NCBI GenBank assembly: GCA_029204225.1
Contig: MU832100.1
Span: 23,390-87,389 of the forward strand
DNA from: Diphasiastrum complanatum
Taxonomy: Eukaryota; Streptophyta; Lycopodiopsida; Lycopodiales; Lycopodiaceae
Direction of reading: 5' to 3'
Length of the DNA stretch: 64,000 nt
Part shown: piece after piece, positions 51,957-63,523 of the stretch
Numbering within the stretch: the first letter of the stretch is position 1
Layout of the letters: each line of letters begins with the position of its first letter
The notes under the pieces: generated by a model
Told to the model about the DNA's origin: nothing
The model's database searches: none
What the model saw: only the letters and a program-made list of their open reading frames with translations
Program-made: the position numbers and the translations under genes

Positions 51957-53240
51957 GACATGTTACAATCCTCTTCATCGCTTGATGTCTTGTAGGTGCT
52001 TAGATCTAGGGTTGAAGGTGGATAGGAAATCTCGCTACAATTTTGGTGCCATTGCCAGGGAGCTACACCAATTTTTTATTCTCATCATGTTTCTAATCAA
52101 TGGATGGATGTTAGCTTGCATTTAGGCATCTTGGTTTTGGCAAAATAATATTTAAGTGCATTTTAGGGTTAGTTTTGGGAGAATTTTGCTTGATTTGTGT
52201 GGATTTCTTAATTGTAATCTGTTTTGATTGATGAGCAATAAAGGCCAGATAGATGACCATTCCTAAGATCCATTTGGATATGAAGAAACCAGAGAAACCA
52301 CAAAAATCGATCATTTTCTGCAATTTGGTGACAAAAGAGGTGAAATCTTCATCAGACATTGATAAGTTTTTGTTCCTTTGCAACCAATCTTTGCCCACTT
52401 GCAAACAGGACCGCTTGGATGCAACAAAGCTATAGTTTGAAAGGCGAAGGTTACTTTCCAACCATTTTTCAGAAACTGAAGAAAAACAACCAAAACAGTG
52501 ATAAATTCTCTAAAATAAAAAATACATAAAAAACAAACAGTTGTCTATTCTATTGTATATAGAAATGATTTAGATTTGTTTATTGCCAGGTCAGCAAATG
52601 TTAATTCTAAAAGTAGAAGGCTAAAGTGAACGTTTCAGTAGTTTTTGGTAACCTTTTGTTGAAAGTTTTATATCTTTCTTCAAGAATATCAGTTCTTTGA
52701 GAGGAACCTTTGTCTAAACCTTCGCCAATATCATCAGTTAGTCCATCATAGCGAGTTAGGCGAAAGTTAAGTCAAGAAATATTTGTGGTTCTGATCTATT
52801 TTTGTCAAAAACTTTCATTTTTTATATAAATACATGTATCTCCCTTCAACTTTTGCCTAATCAATCGCCAGTCTCTTTGAGTTTTCCAAATATATTAATA
52901 CATTATTTTTGAGTTTGGTGAAGGTTAGTTCCGTCTAAATTGTTCAAAATATCTATTTAACCCTTTCCAAGCTGCAAAAGTCTCATCCTTCACCAGTAGA
53001 ACCTTTGCCAGTTCTACCATAGTTATATTATTGTCAGATCTATCTCCAGTTAGACAAGCAAAGGTTAGTTTGTTTAGATTTGTCAAAAACATCCATTAAG
53101 TGATTTTTTTATTCAAAAAAGTATTGAAGAACCCTCACCGAGTAAATCTTCTTTGCCTAGGGAACCTTCATCCATACCATTTTTGAGTTAGCTAATGTCA
53201 AATTTGTGCAAAATTCAAGTTGATTTCATACCGAATTCTG
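51957..53240 (+). mobile_element. gypsy-2 LTR end, PBS and leader
   Basis: Second copy of the gypsy-1 5' region: GATCTAGGGTTGAAGGTGGA, PBS at 52044-52061, then the same leader blocks to about 53110, including AGAGGAACCTTTGTCTAAACC. No gag follows. 52145-52260 is extra relative to gypsy-1. Confidence 0.75.
52044..52061 (+). promoter_or_regulatory. gypsy-2 primer-binding site
   Basis: TGGTGCCATTGCCAGGGA differs from TGGCGCCGTTGCCGGGGA only by C-to-T or G-to-A changes, as expected from methyl-cytosine deamination. Confidence 0.65.
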
Positions 53241-54398
53241 AGAAAAATTGTTCAGGCAAATTCTGATTAGGAATCGGTCCAGCCAAAACTCTTAGTGAGG
53301 GAAGGACCTACATTTTCCTTACGCGAGTGATCAGAATCTGACCGCTTCCAATCTTGTTTTGATATAAATTCTTACGGCTTAAATGATTTCTCGGCTTTTC
53401 TCATTTTTCATCAATTTTTCTCTTGGGCTAGTGTGCTCGTACTAGTGCATGGGCCCAGGTTCCAGGGTCTCATGAATCCCATAGTGCCCGTATATTCCAA
53501 CGACACACTAAGGATTGTGTTCTAGATGTGGCATCAAAACGAAAGCAACTATGTTGAATCTCATAGGCCCAGGAGGATTTTTTGCCTCACCAGGCTCCCA
53601 TTAGCCCTCTCTCTATGTTTAGTCAATGAATTGGACAACATTTGCTCTAGTTAAAACATTCACACACCATTTAACATGATTAACATACTACTTGTGTAGC
53701 CTTACTACCAATGCATCTATTATTAGTGATTAGCACACCTCAATTAAGCACATGGTATAAAAATGCCAATCACATTCACAAAACATGTATCCATGGTTTA
53801 ACTATGAGTGATTGAGGACTATATTCATACTTTGATCCTTCTAAACAATGACAAGAATAAAAAACACTCTATCCAGAAATATACCTCAATACCTATGCTC
53901 AGGTTGCACTCACTGGGGAAAGGGCTCCGTCGTGAAGACCACTCATAAAAGATTTGGTTTTCCAAGACACAACAAACTGCTGATTGAAATAGCTCATGGA
54001 AAGGCGCGATCACTCACAAAGCGAAAATACATTGAGAGTATGGTCGTTGGCCAATCGTTGGCCTATGGAAAAGAAGTGCGTTGATGAGAGAGTGTGCTGC
54101 TAGTGAGAGGTCGTTGGCCCATTGGCAGCCAGATCGCAGGGGAGTTTTGCCACTAGTAGACATCAGCGCGATGATTGGGAGGAGTGAATAGGTTGATGTC
54201 CCCATTACTAACTCTCAGATGGCCGTTGTGGAGTCTTTCCACCAAGAAGTGCGCCGCAGTCTGTATAGATCTTCAGGTGGGTAGCGCTATCTCATGAAGA
54301 ATCGGCTCCCTGCTATTCTCCTTGTGATGGAGAGGATGTGCTTAGTTTGCAGGTGAGTTCTCTCTCCGGAACAAAAAGAGCACAAGTATGTCACATTA
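53241..54398. other. no gene recognised
   Basis: Mixed sequence. A plus-strand frame at 53848-54084 (HWGKGSVVKTTHKRFGFPRH) has no family match. Confidence 0.35.
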
Positions 54399-54500
54399 CA
54401 CTCTAGAAAATGACAAGCTTCTACGAAGGCAACAGTTGGGAATCCAGAGCACTCTAGAAAATGACAAGCTTCTACGAAGGCAACAGTTGGGAATCCAGAG
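54399..54500. repeat. perfect 51-bp tandem duplication
   Basis: CACTCTAGAAAATGACAAGC..GGGAATCCAGAG at 54399-54449 is repeated without mismatch at 54450-54500. 51 is divisible by 3 and the plus frame stays open (TLENDKLLRRQQLGIQS twice). Confidence 0.95.
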
Positions 54501-55734
54501 CAGAGTCATCTTTTATAATCATACCAAAGTACAAACAATGAGCATGTTTTCTTTGCACCATCGAAAACAAGGCAGACTCAGTATTTCCTTGACAACAAAA
54601 GGTACATCATCTTATTGAACAGGTTGTTGGACATGCCTCACAACACAGATAACACATTCTAAGAAGGAAAAGTCTTGGCCTCACAGCCTAGGAACACCCT
54701 CAGAAGCAGAACTCAGACTCTCAATATTGTCCATAGAGATACCAAAAAGCAGATTTATGTTGTGAAGGATACAACCAGCCCCTCAGAAGACCCAATCCAT
54801 CCTAATATCAGAGATCAGTTCAAGAGCACACATTCTTGGATAAGGGTCGAACTCAACACATTAGAGTATCCTATGAGGGAAAATGCCATGGCAGTATCAG
54901 AAATCACCATGAGAACACTCTGTAAAACACAAAACACAGGTCCTGATAAGGAAATGTAAATGATCAACAGACAGTTCTCTCATAGCTCACAAGGCAGGAC
55001 CACCAGCAGTATCAACATCATTCTTGAACCTTACTCAGCATGAGAACCTCAGCACCATGTTGTTGATAATAGATAGAGGGATGTAGTCACACAGCCCAAA
55101 GCCTGAGAATACAAATTTTCCAGCAGAAATCCAGCACAAGAACTTGGAGGATGAAAACTAACTGATTGAAGAAACAAAAGGTTTCAATTGCCAAAGCTTT
55201 GCTAGCTTTCAACCCACGAAGAGAAAATGTTCTCGAACATTTCGTGACACATGACACGAAATTGTTTGCGACAGATAATAATTCGTGCTCCGAAAAGGAC
55301 CAGCAGGATCAACCAAGTACCATGAAGTACAAACATTTGATCTGATATTGTGACATCAGCAAAAGCGCTTTAGGAACATGGCTAATCTGCCACTCTTGTA
55401 ATCCATGATTAGTTATAGATGTTTAATCTGTCTAATCAGAAAAAGTGACACAACGCGACACAAAAAAATTCGCGAACAATATACATTCGGCTTGATGCAC
55501 ATAAACAGTAAGACAAAAATATACATAATACACGTCTGCCTGTGAGCGAGACAATTTTGCAAGAGGATCAACGGATCCAAGAAGTCCGCTAGTAAGCGAG
55601 ACATTATTCGTGGGAGAATTGTATTTCTCTCATGCCAATGCACTGTGTGGATCTGTCACACAGTGCTTGAAAAACAAGAGGATCAATAGATAATAATGTT
55701 AGCTGTTATGCACATATTATTCTGATTGTTGTAT
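54501..55734. other. unassigned, one 94-residue open frame
   Basis: The plus frame 54675-54959 (RSRTQTLNIVHRDTKKQIYV, SWIRVELNTLEYPMRENAMA) has no recognised domain. 55225-55700 has LTR-like TTCGCGAACA and GAGCGAGACA units and a 10-bp inverted repeat (55640-55666). Confidence 0.35.
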
Positions 55735-56154
55735 AGCATTAGAGAGGCTAGGATTAGGGGTCCAATAGCATGCAAGGAGGGATCTCCACGAGTTTCATAT
55801 GTACTTCTCATTCCACTCATAATCTATGTTGAGTTTTTAGTCAAACTTGAGTATTGTGAGATTTGCTTGTTTTACATTCTCTCTCTACTTGAATCCAGCT
55901 TAGCTCTATTCTCTCTCTACCTGAGGAGAGGGCCTTAATTTTACTTAGTTTTTTCAAGGATCACTTTCTTACAAGTGTATGTACTTTGGTTATCAACATA
56001 TGCATCTATCTTTGCCTCTATGCCTTAGTTTTTTTATCTAGGATCTTGGAATTCAATCTAGCATCCATCAACAAGTGCATAAGCTTGTGTAGGAGATCAT
56101 TCACACACTTTAGGGCATTCCCAAATGTGTGAAATTTCACATGCTATCAAAGCG
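55735..56154 (+). repeat. Copia-I 5' LTR and PBS
   Basis: Shares TCTCTCTCTACCTGAG and ACTTAGTTTTTTCAAG with the LTR at 26.8 kb. Ends AATTTCACA at 56141, followed by TGCTATCAAAGCG (56142-56154), a degraded TGGTATCAGAGC. The left edge is uncertain. Confidence 0.5.
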
Positions 56155-56619
56155 TACCTAAGTGTTTGATGCTTGTTTCATCCAAAGTTCCAAAAATTTC
56201 ATGAAAATCGAGATCTAGAGAGTGTAGTTTGCATCTCCCATGCTATCTCAAGCAAAATTGGATCAAAAGGGTTCATAATCATAAAGATTGAATCATTTTT
56301 TTATGTCATCTATTTGAGATCTAGTCATCATTATGAGGTCATAGTCACTTTCTTTCATACAATTGGCTTGTATTTGAGTGATTTGTGGATTCTTGGAGTG
56401 TTTCACACGTGCCAAAGATAGTTTGGCCCCAAACTTTGCCTATACTCCATCAATTGATGAGAGGTTGATCTAGTTTGAGAGAGATTGGTAGAGCTAGTGA
56501 GATCCATCTCACATTTTGTTGCAAGATCTTGCATAGGAGTTGTAGTACACCTTTCAAGGATCTTATAGTGAGAGAGAAGCAACATTTATTGTCTCATCAC
56601 AAGGAGTCTTCACTGTTAC

Positions 56620-56829
56620 ATGGCATCTATGGGTTCCTACCTATTGGAATCTAGTGAAAGACTATATAGCGCCAACTATTATATTTGGAAGGTTAGAATG
56701 GAGTCAATCTTGATACTCCAAGATGTGATGGACATTGTACTTGGGATTGAGGAGGAGCCTCAAGTCCTTCAAGAAGTACAAAAGTATAAGAAAAGAGCTA
56801 GGATGGCTCTCCATTATATCAAGATTGTT
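56620..56829 (+). pseudogene. Copia-I gag N-terminus, truncated
   Basis: MASMGSYLLESSERLYSANY, YIWKVRMESILILQDVMDIV and RARMALHYIKI closely match Copia-F gag. The homology stops after about 70 residues and continues with unrelated TGTTGAAATCCAGC. Confidence 0.88.
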
Positions 56830-57548
56830 GAAATCCAGCAGGTTCGCACATGTGGAAAACCAATTCCAAGTGTGAATGATCTTATTAGGCTTTGTGTTTA
56901 GCACATAAACTGATTCTAGATTGTATATCAAGATCTAGTTCAAGAATTTATAACTAAAACACAATCTAGCATACTAGTAATCAAAGAATGGTTACTTTCA
57001 CAATCAATGAAGAAAGTACAAAAAAATTAATGCATTAGCATAACCTCCTCCACGAGTTAGAGAGAGAGTGCAAAATTCAAACATATAAGGCAATAGATCC
57101 AAACTGACAAGAAATGGCTTCAATGCTTGGTTCATCATCAAAGATTGTGAGAGAACTCACATACATTTATGGTGGATGGAATGGCTCGTGGTAAGCTAGC
57201 ATTCATCTACTTTCTTCCACATCAAAAGTGAAAACTAACAAACTAGTGACATATGTCACTTTACATGCATATCTATCTACCTACTTTTACCATGTGGCAA
57301 TTTCTAAACTAGAATTGTCCATTGCACTTTGTGCATGCTTTGCATGTCACTTTGGAACACTTACAATCTTTGCATGTGATATAACTCGAGTTTCTACAAG
57401 CTCATATTTGGCATTTATATGCCTTAAATCTATATGCATGTTGTATTTGACCAACTAGACTTCATATAACCCATGTAGCTCGAGTTTCCTCTAGGCCCAA
57501 ATTTGGCATTTTCAATATGAAACATTACATACATATAGAAAAATAAAA
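56830..57548. other. no gene recognised
   Basis: AT-rich. May start with an LTR-like TGTTGAAATCC. The frame 57228-57458 has no support. Confidence 0.4.
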
Positions 57549-58290
57549 GTTATGGCAGTTGAAGATTCATACCCTACCTAATATCGGAGCCGAGCGACCA
57601 ATGACCTGTTCACACTATACATAATGCTCATGGTTGCGTGGCTGAGATATTGTAGCATCTATTTATAGCATTGTGTAGATCATGAGAAACTACACACTTT
57701 TTCATTTTGGATCACTTCAATCCGACACACGGTTATAAAGTTATGGCCATCTGAAGATTCATACCCTCCTTGATATCGAAGCCGAGCGACCCATGGCCTC
57801 TTTCACTGAACATAATGCTTCGGTTTTGTAGCTCCAAAATCGCAGCCACGCGACCAGAGCATTATGTTTAGTGAGAAAAGGGCCACGGTCGCTTGGCTCC
57901 GATATCTCAACCGTGCAACACAAAGTATATATTCAATGAGAACAGGTCATTGTCGCTCGGACCCCGATATCGGGGTAGGGTATGAATCTTCAAAGTACCA
58001 TAACTTAATCATGCATCAGATTGAGAGGTGATTCAAAAAGCAAAAGTGTGCAGTTTTTCCTTATCTACGCAATTGTGTAAACAAATGCTACAATATCTCA
58101 GCCACACGACCAGATCACTATGTTCAGTTTGAATAAGGTCATTGGTCGCTCGGCTCCGATATCAGGTAGGGGTATTGAATTTTAAACTGCCATAACTTTT
58201 TAACCGTGCGTTGGATTGAAGTGATCCAAAAAGAAAAAGTGTGCAATTTTTCATGATATACGTAATGGTGTAAAGAGATTCTACACTTAT
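57549..58290. mobile_element. foldback (long inverted repeat) element
   Basis: The left half is largely the reverse complement of the right half around a centre near 57870. Example pair: TATCGGAGCCGAGCGACCAA (57581-57600) and TTGGTCGCTCGGCTCCGATA (58142-58161). GAAGATTCATACCCT occurs direct at 57562 and about 57752 and inverted at about 57980. TGGATCACTTCAATCCGA pairs with GGATTGAAGTGATCC at about 58211. No ORF of note. Confidence 0.7.
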
Positions 58291-58455
58291 TTTACTAGAG
58301 GCAATCTATTTTTCTCCTCCACATGTGCTCACTCCACCTGCCCTTCCGTAATGTGGCAAGGCACGACGCGACGCGAGGCATGACGCGACATGATGACATA
58401 TGCGTGAGGACATGGCCTCGGGTTCCCACCCACCTCATTTTGAATTTTAGTGTCA
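58291..58455. other. short CG-rich repeats
   Basis: GACGCGACGCGAGGCATGAC and related GACGCGACATGATG units at 58365-58400. Confidence 0.5.
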
Positions 58456-59440
58456 TTAGTTTATCCTCAGAAGTGGCTGTCTAAAATTGAAGTCGGGCAG
58501 TCTATGATGTTCTCTCTCTACATTCTTTAAGGGCCCATATTGAGTCCGAAGTTCCCCTAATGTGATCCAAAGTACTTCCTTTGTTGTTGTAGTAAGTGAT
58601 TTATATTTTGCTTTACAAGAAGAGAGAGATATGGTATCTTGCTTTTTAGAAAGCCAAGATATTAAATTCCCTCCAAGGTAATTTGCATATGCACTTGTAG
58701 ATTTTCGATTCACTTTATCACTAGCAAAATCTGAGTCAGAATATCCAATCATAGAAAGGTCTTCACTCTTGTACAACAATCCATAATCATAGGTTGAAGA
58801 TATGTACCTAAGTACCCTTTTTGGCCATTTCCAATGATGAATTGTAGGATTTTGCATAGCTTGGTTATCTTATGAACAGTAAAACTTAAATCAGGCCTAG
58901 TTATGGTATTAAGGAGCCTACAAGACTCCTAAAAAGTGTGATGTCCACAAAGGATCTTTCATCACCTTTATAGGATCTTTCACAATTTTCTCCTATGGAG
59001 TATCAATACTCTTACAATCTAACATATTAAATTTCTTCACATTGAAAGAGCATACTTGGATTGACAAATAAAAGCTTTATCATTATTTAAAGTCAATCTC
59101 TAGGCCTAAAATGTAATGAATTTTTTCAAGATCTTTGCATCTTGAATTCTCCTCCAAGTGTAACTTTAGTTTCTTCAACTAAATTGATACAACTTCACTT
59201 AGGATAATATCATCAACATAAATTAGAAGAATGACAATATCACTAGCATAAAACTTGATATACATGGAAGGATCATAGTCACTAAGAATGAATCCTATTG
59301 AGATAAGGAAAGAGTTAAGTTGAGCAAACCATGGTCTTGGTGCTTGCTTTAGTCCATAAAGACTTTTAAAGAGCAAGCAAACTTTGGACTCATTTTTTTA
59401 TGAATCCTTGCGGTTGTTCCATATAGAATTGGAGTTACGA
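58456..59440 (-). pseudogene. Copia-J RT and RNase H fragment
   Basis: Minus strand. RT from YMEQPQGFI (about 59440) through SLYGLKQAPRPWFAQLNSFL to LLIYVDDIIL (59179-59376; YVDD intact). RNase H at 58456-58857: YISSTYDYGLLYKS, GYSDSDFASDKVNRKSTSAY and WLSKKQDTISLSSCKAKYKS. Middle part decayed. The upstream half is missing at the LTR border (59447). Confidence 0.88.
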
Positions 59441-59446
59441 GCAGTT

Positions 59447-59863
59447 CTTTATGTGTAGAATCAAATTATCAGTGTAGGAATCATAGACTGCCATGAAAGA
59501 GAGATTGCAAAAGGAATTAGGTGTCTGAGACAGCCATGCAATCCTCTAATACTGATAACCTAATATGAAAATAATGTAGAATTGATTCAGGCATCAGAGA
59601 TAGCCATACAATTCTCTTCTTAATAATGTTTCTGTGAGAGGAGCGAGAGTTATCATTCAACAAGAGTGCAGAGGTGTAGAACAATAGCAAATCTATATTG
59701 AAGTTGTAAATACAACGATCAGACCACAGTACAATTGCACTGATAAGTGTGTGATCCTACTAACAGATTCAAGACAATTGCTAATGTTCTAAATATTTCT
59801 CTCTCTCTCTCTCTCTCTCCTCTCCTCTCTCCTCTATCTCTCACTCAACAATATCTTCTCTCT

Positions 59864-59894
<31 letters not shown>

Positions 59895-59960
59895 CATCTC
59901 TCTCTCGTCTCTCTCATCTCTTCTCTCATCTCTCTCATCTCTCTCTCCTCTCTACTCTCA

Positions 59961-59998
<38 letters not shown>

Positions 59999-60977
59999 AT
60001 CTCTCTCTCTCTCTTATATATATATCAATATATATATTATATATATATATATTATATAATATATATATATATTAATCACTACTCTGAGGAGTCAGTTACT
60101 GATAAAGACGTTCTCTCAATATCTGACCTTATGTATCATAATCCTCTATTTACAATCGCTCAATTACATGTATATATATCAACTGAAAAAATCTTGTACT
60201 AACTTAACTTTACAATTACAAGATTGATAACAGCTGTTAAACTGATCAGTGGATTAGTTCGTTGATGGAGCATGAGGCTTTCTGGTCTAATAGCGAAAAA
60301 ACCGTGTATTTCAATATACTAGAAATGCATGATTTTCCTTGGCTTTTGGCCATTGCCTTTATCTGAGGGTAGCCCTTCGGGACTTGTAAGACACCTTCGG
60401 CATTTCAAAGACACCTTCTGTATTTGTAGGACGTCTTTATCTAAAGGTCAACCTTTGGCCTATTGTAGGGCAAGTGTCATCTTTTTCGCCTGTTTGAAAA
60501 TTGCATGCAAATGTGCAAGTGTCTAGTTTTTTGCAATTTAGGTTTTTTTTTTCTTTTTCGCCTGTTAGAAATTGCATGCAATATGCAGTGTCGGATTTTT
60601 TGCAATTTAGGTTTTTTGCCTTTTTTGTCTGTTGAAAACTGCATGCAATATGCACTGTCAGGTTTTTCGCAATTTTCGTCTGTGTAGTAAACCCGTGTAA
60701 AACTCAGTGTCGCATTTCAGAAAACTACATGTAAAAATGCAAAGTCATATCTTTTTGCCCTAATTGTCACCTGTCAAAAAACCCCGTGTAAGAACACATT
60801 GTGCGGGGTCTGTCATATTTTTTGGCTGTGAAACAATTCGAGTAAAAACAAGACTATAGCGAACAATAGTTCAAAAAGCAGACTGTTTAAAAACAGTTCA
60901 TTTTCTGCAAGGGAGTAAAATTTAGAGAAGGAAGGAGAGCTGTTGGGATGAGTAGGAGTTAGATTAACACTCCAGCA
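59447..60977 (-). repeat. Copia-K 3' LTR with CT array and U3 minisatellite
   Basis: Minus-strand start TGCTGGAGTGTTAATC at 60977, next to a purine-rich tract (60978-60987). Contains an imperfect CT/TA array (59800-60070) at the same place as the GA array at 3880, and a degenerate minisatellite of about 60 bp (60484-60830; GCATGCAAATATGCAGTGTC-like). The left end is at TATATGGAACAACC of Copia-J. Confidence 0.75.
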
Positions 60978-60987
60978 CTTCTCTTAA

Positions 60988-62469
60988 GCTAATTGCTATG
61001 AATCTGATTTACAATTGAGATTTAAACATACCTACTAAAGTAGAATGTTTATCTCTAGAACAATGGCTTTGTCAAAATATCAGCCAGCATACTGTTTGTA
61101 TGACAGTATCTTAGTACAACATCTTGACTCTAGAACTTTCTCTCTAAGAAAATGGAATTGAACTTCTATTATGCTTAGGTTCTATTGTGAGTTCGTGGGT
61201 TCAGAGAAAGAGATATGCAGCTCTGATTGTCGCACTAGAGTATTGTTGAACTGATATGTGAGAATTGTAGATCCTACAGCAGCCTCCTTAGCCAGATTAT
61301 TTCCTTCAATGCTAATGTAGTTGCAACATATTCTAATTGTGTGGAGGACAAAGAAGGACAGAGAAATGCATTTTACTTTCTGTTGTTCCATGAGATGGGT
61401 CCTCCTACAAGGAAACAAATGTAGCTGATGTGGATATTCTGGTATCCACGTCTCCTGCCCAATCTGTGGAGGACAGAGAAATGCATTTCTACTTTCTGTT
61501 ATTCCATGAGATGGGTCCTCCTGCAAGGAAACAATGTAACCTAATATCAGTGATCTTGCTAATAGACAATAAGTTCTTTATTTATTTGATATAAAAATTA
61601 CCATTAAGCTGCCTAGTAATGCCATCAGAGAATTGTAGTCGAATAGAGCCTTGCCCTTCGACTTGATGTGAACTGGAGTCACCAAAGAAGATGTACTTTG
61701 ATTCTGTAACTATGAGTGTAGAAAAGAGGTCTTTGCATGGCATCATGTGTTGAGAGGCGCCTGAATCGAGATACCATTGATGGACATCTCTACTGGGTTG
61801 ATCTTGTACCATCAATGCTCTCTATCTTCTTGCGAATCTCTGACTATGTCAGAGTTGCCTTGTTTCTACTGCTACATCTTCTTCCTAGCTTCATTATGCT
61901 TGGGGACGTGACAATCCTTGATATCATGGTTGGTTCTTTTGCAATACCTGCAAAATAGCTTGGCCTTAAACGATGATTGGTTGTGCTATTGTTGTTGTGG
62001 TTGCGATGCTACTGGCTGTTCTGCCTTTGTCTTCTTGCCCTTGAAGCCTTTCTTCTTCTTGGATTGCTGCTTGGTTGAGTAGAGTGCCATGGATTTGGTA
62101 CTTGTTGACGTGGACAAGCTTTCCCTCCTTCTTCCTACAACACACTTGCTGTCAATTTTTGTAGAGAACGCAGAAGTGTTGCTAAAAAGCAACACTAATT
62201 GTCATAGGAGGATGGAAGACTGGCAAGAAAATACATGGTAGTGTCTTCTTCTGATATAGGTGATCCTATTTCCAGTTGGTTTAGCAACTATTTGAACTCG
62301 TTCAAATGGTCGCTTATGAGGTGCCTTCACTCATTCTGAGTGTCAACATTTTTTTCTCAAGAAGAGACGAGTGGAGACATCTGAGTTCTCGTAGATGCTT
62401 GTAAGGATATCCCACGCTTCTTTGGAGTGGTGTTGTGTTTGACACATGAGCAATCTGAGTGTCAACAAC

Positions 62470-62470
<1 letters not shown>
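60988..62470 (-). pseudogene. Copia-K internal region (gag, CCHC, protease, RNase H)
   Basis: Minus strand. Gag parts VVDTQIAHVSN and SKEAWDILTSIYENSD (62380-62470), a Lys-rich segment, knuckle CRYCKRTNHDIKDC (about 61911-61953), protease WYLDSGASQHMM (61740-61780), GDSSSHQVEGQGSIRLQFSD. Then integrase and RT are missing and an RNase H tail follows (61182-61526, EGNNLAKEAAVGSTILTYQF), itself with a tandem duplication of about 115 bp (61356-61420 and 61471-61535). So a large internal deletion has occurred. Confidence 0.8.
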
Positions 62471-62472
<2 letters not shown>

Positions 62473-62564
<92 letters not shown>

Positions 62565-63523
62565 ATCACTCTCTCTCTCTTCTCTCTCTCTATTGTCTCT
62601 CTCTCTCTATCTCTCTCTCTAATCACTAACTCTGAGGAGTCAATATTGAAAAGACGTTCTCGCTATCTGACCTTACGTATCATAATCCTCTATTTACAAT
62701 CGCTAAATTACATGTATATATATCAGCTGAAAAATCTTGTACGAAATTAATTTTTACAATACAAGATTGATAACAGTTGTTAAACTGATCAGTGGATCAG
62801 TTTGTTGATGGAACGTGAAGGCTTTCTGGTCTGATACCGAACAAATTGTGTATTTCAACAGACTGGAAATGTGACACTGTCCTTGGCCTTTTGGCCATTT
62901 CCTTTACTTGAGAGCAGCCTTCGGGATTTGTAAGACACCTTCAGCATTTGGAAGACACCTTCAGTATTTGTAGGACATCGTCTTTATCTGTAGACACCTT
63001 TGGCCTATTGTAGGGCAAGTGTCATCTTTTTCGCCTGTTGAAAACTGCATGCAAATGTGCAATATTGGGCTTTTTGCAATTTAGTTTTCTCCTCTTTTTT
63101 TCCTGTTGAAAATTGCATGCAAATATGCAGTGTCGAGGTTTTTGCAATTAGGTTTTTTGTCTTTTCCCCTGTTGAAAACTGCATGCAAATAAGGTCTGTC
63201 GGTTTTCCGCAATTTTCGGCTGTGTAAAAACCCGTGTAAAACTTGCAGTGTCGTCTGTCAAAAAAGTGCATGTAAAAATGCAGTGTCATATTTTTATGCC
63301 CTAATTGTCGCTTGTCAAGAACCCCATGTAAGAACACAATGTCGAGTTTTCACATTTTTCGGTTGTGAAAAATGCGAGTAAAAACCAGACTGTAGCGACA
63401 ATTAGTTCAAAAAACAGACTGTTTAAAAACAGTTCATTTTTCTGCAGGTTACATTTGAGAGAGTAAATTTAGAGAAAGAAGGAGGGCTATTGGAATGAGT
63501 AGGAGTTAGATTAAACTCCAACA
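62473..63523 (-). repeat. Copia-K 5' LTR, lacking its 3' part
   Basis: From TGTTGGAGTTTAATC (minus, at 63523) through the U3 minisatellite (63010-63320) and the TCTGGTCTGATA block to the CT array (62473-62640). Beyond the array, gag sequence begins directly; the LTR part matching 59447-59790, the PBS and the start of gag are absent. Confidence 0.75.

Noticed and set aside
53848-54084. 78-residue ORF with HWGKGS
   Set aside because: No supporting motif, no neighbouring exon, length compatible with chance.
57228-57458. Cys-rich 76-residue ORF
   Set aside because: AT-rich sequence without homology or gene structure.
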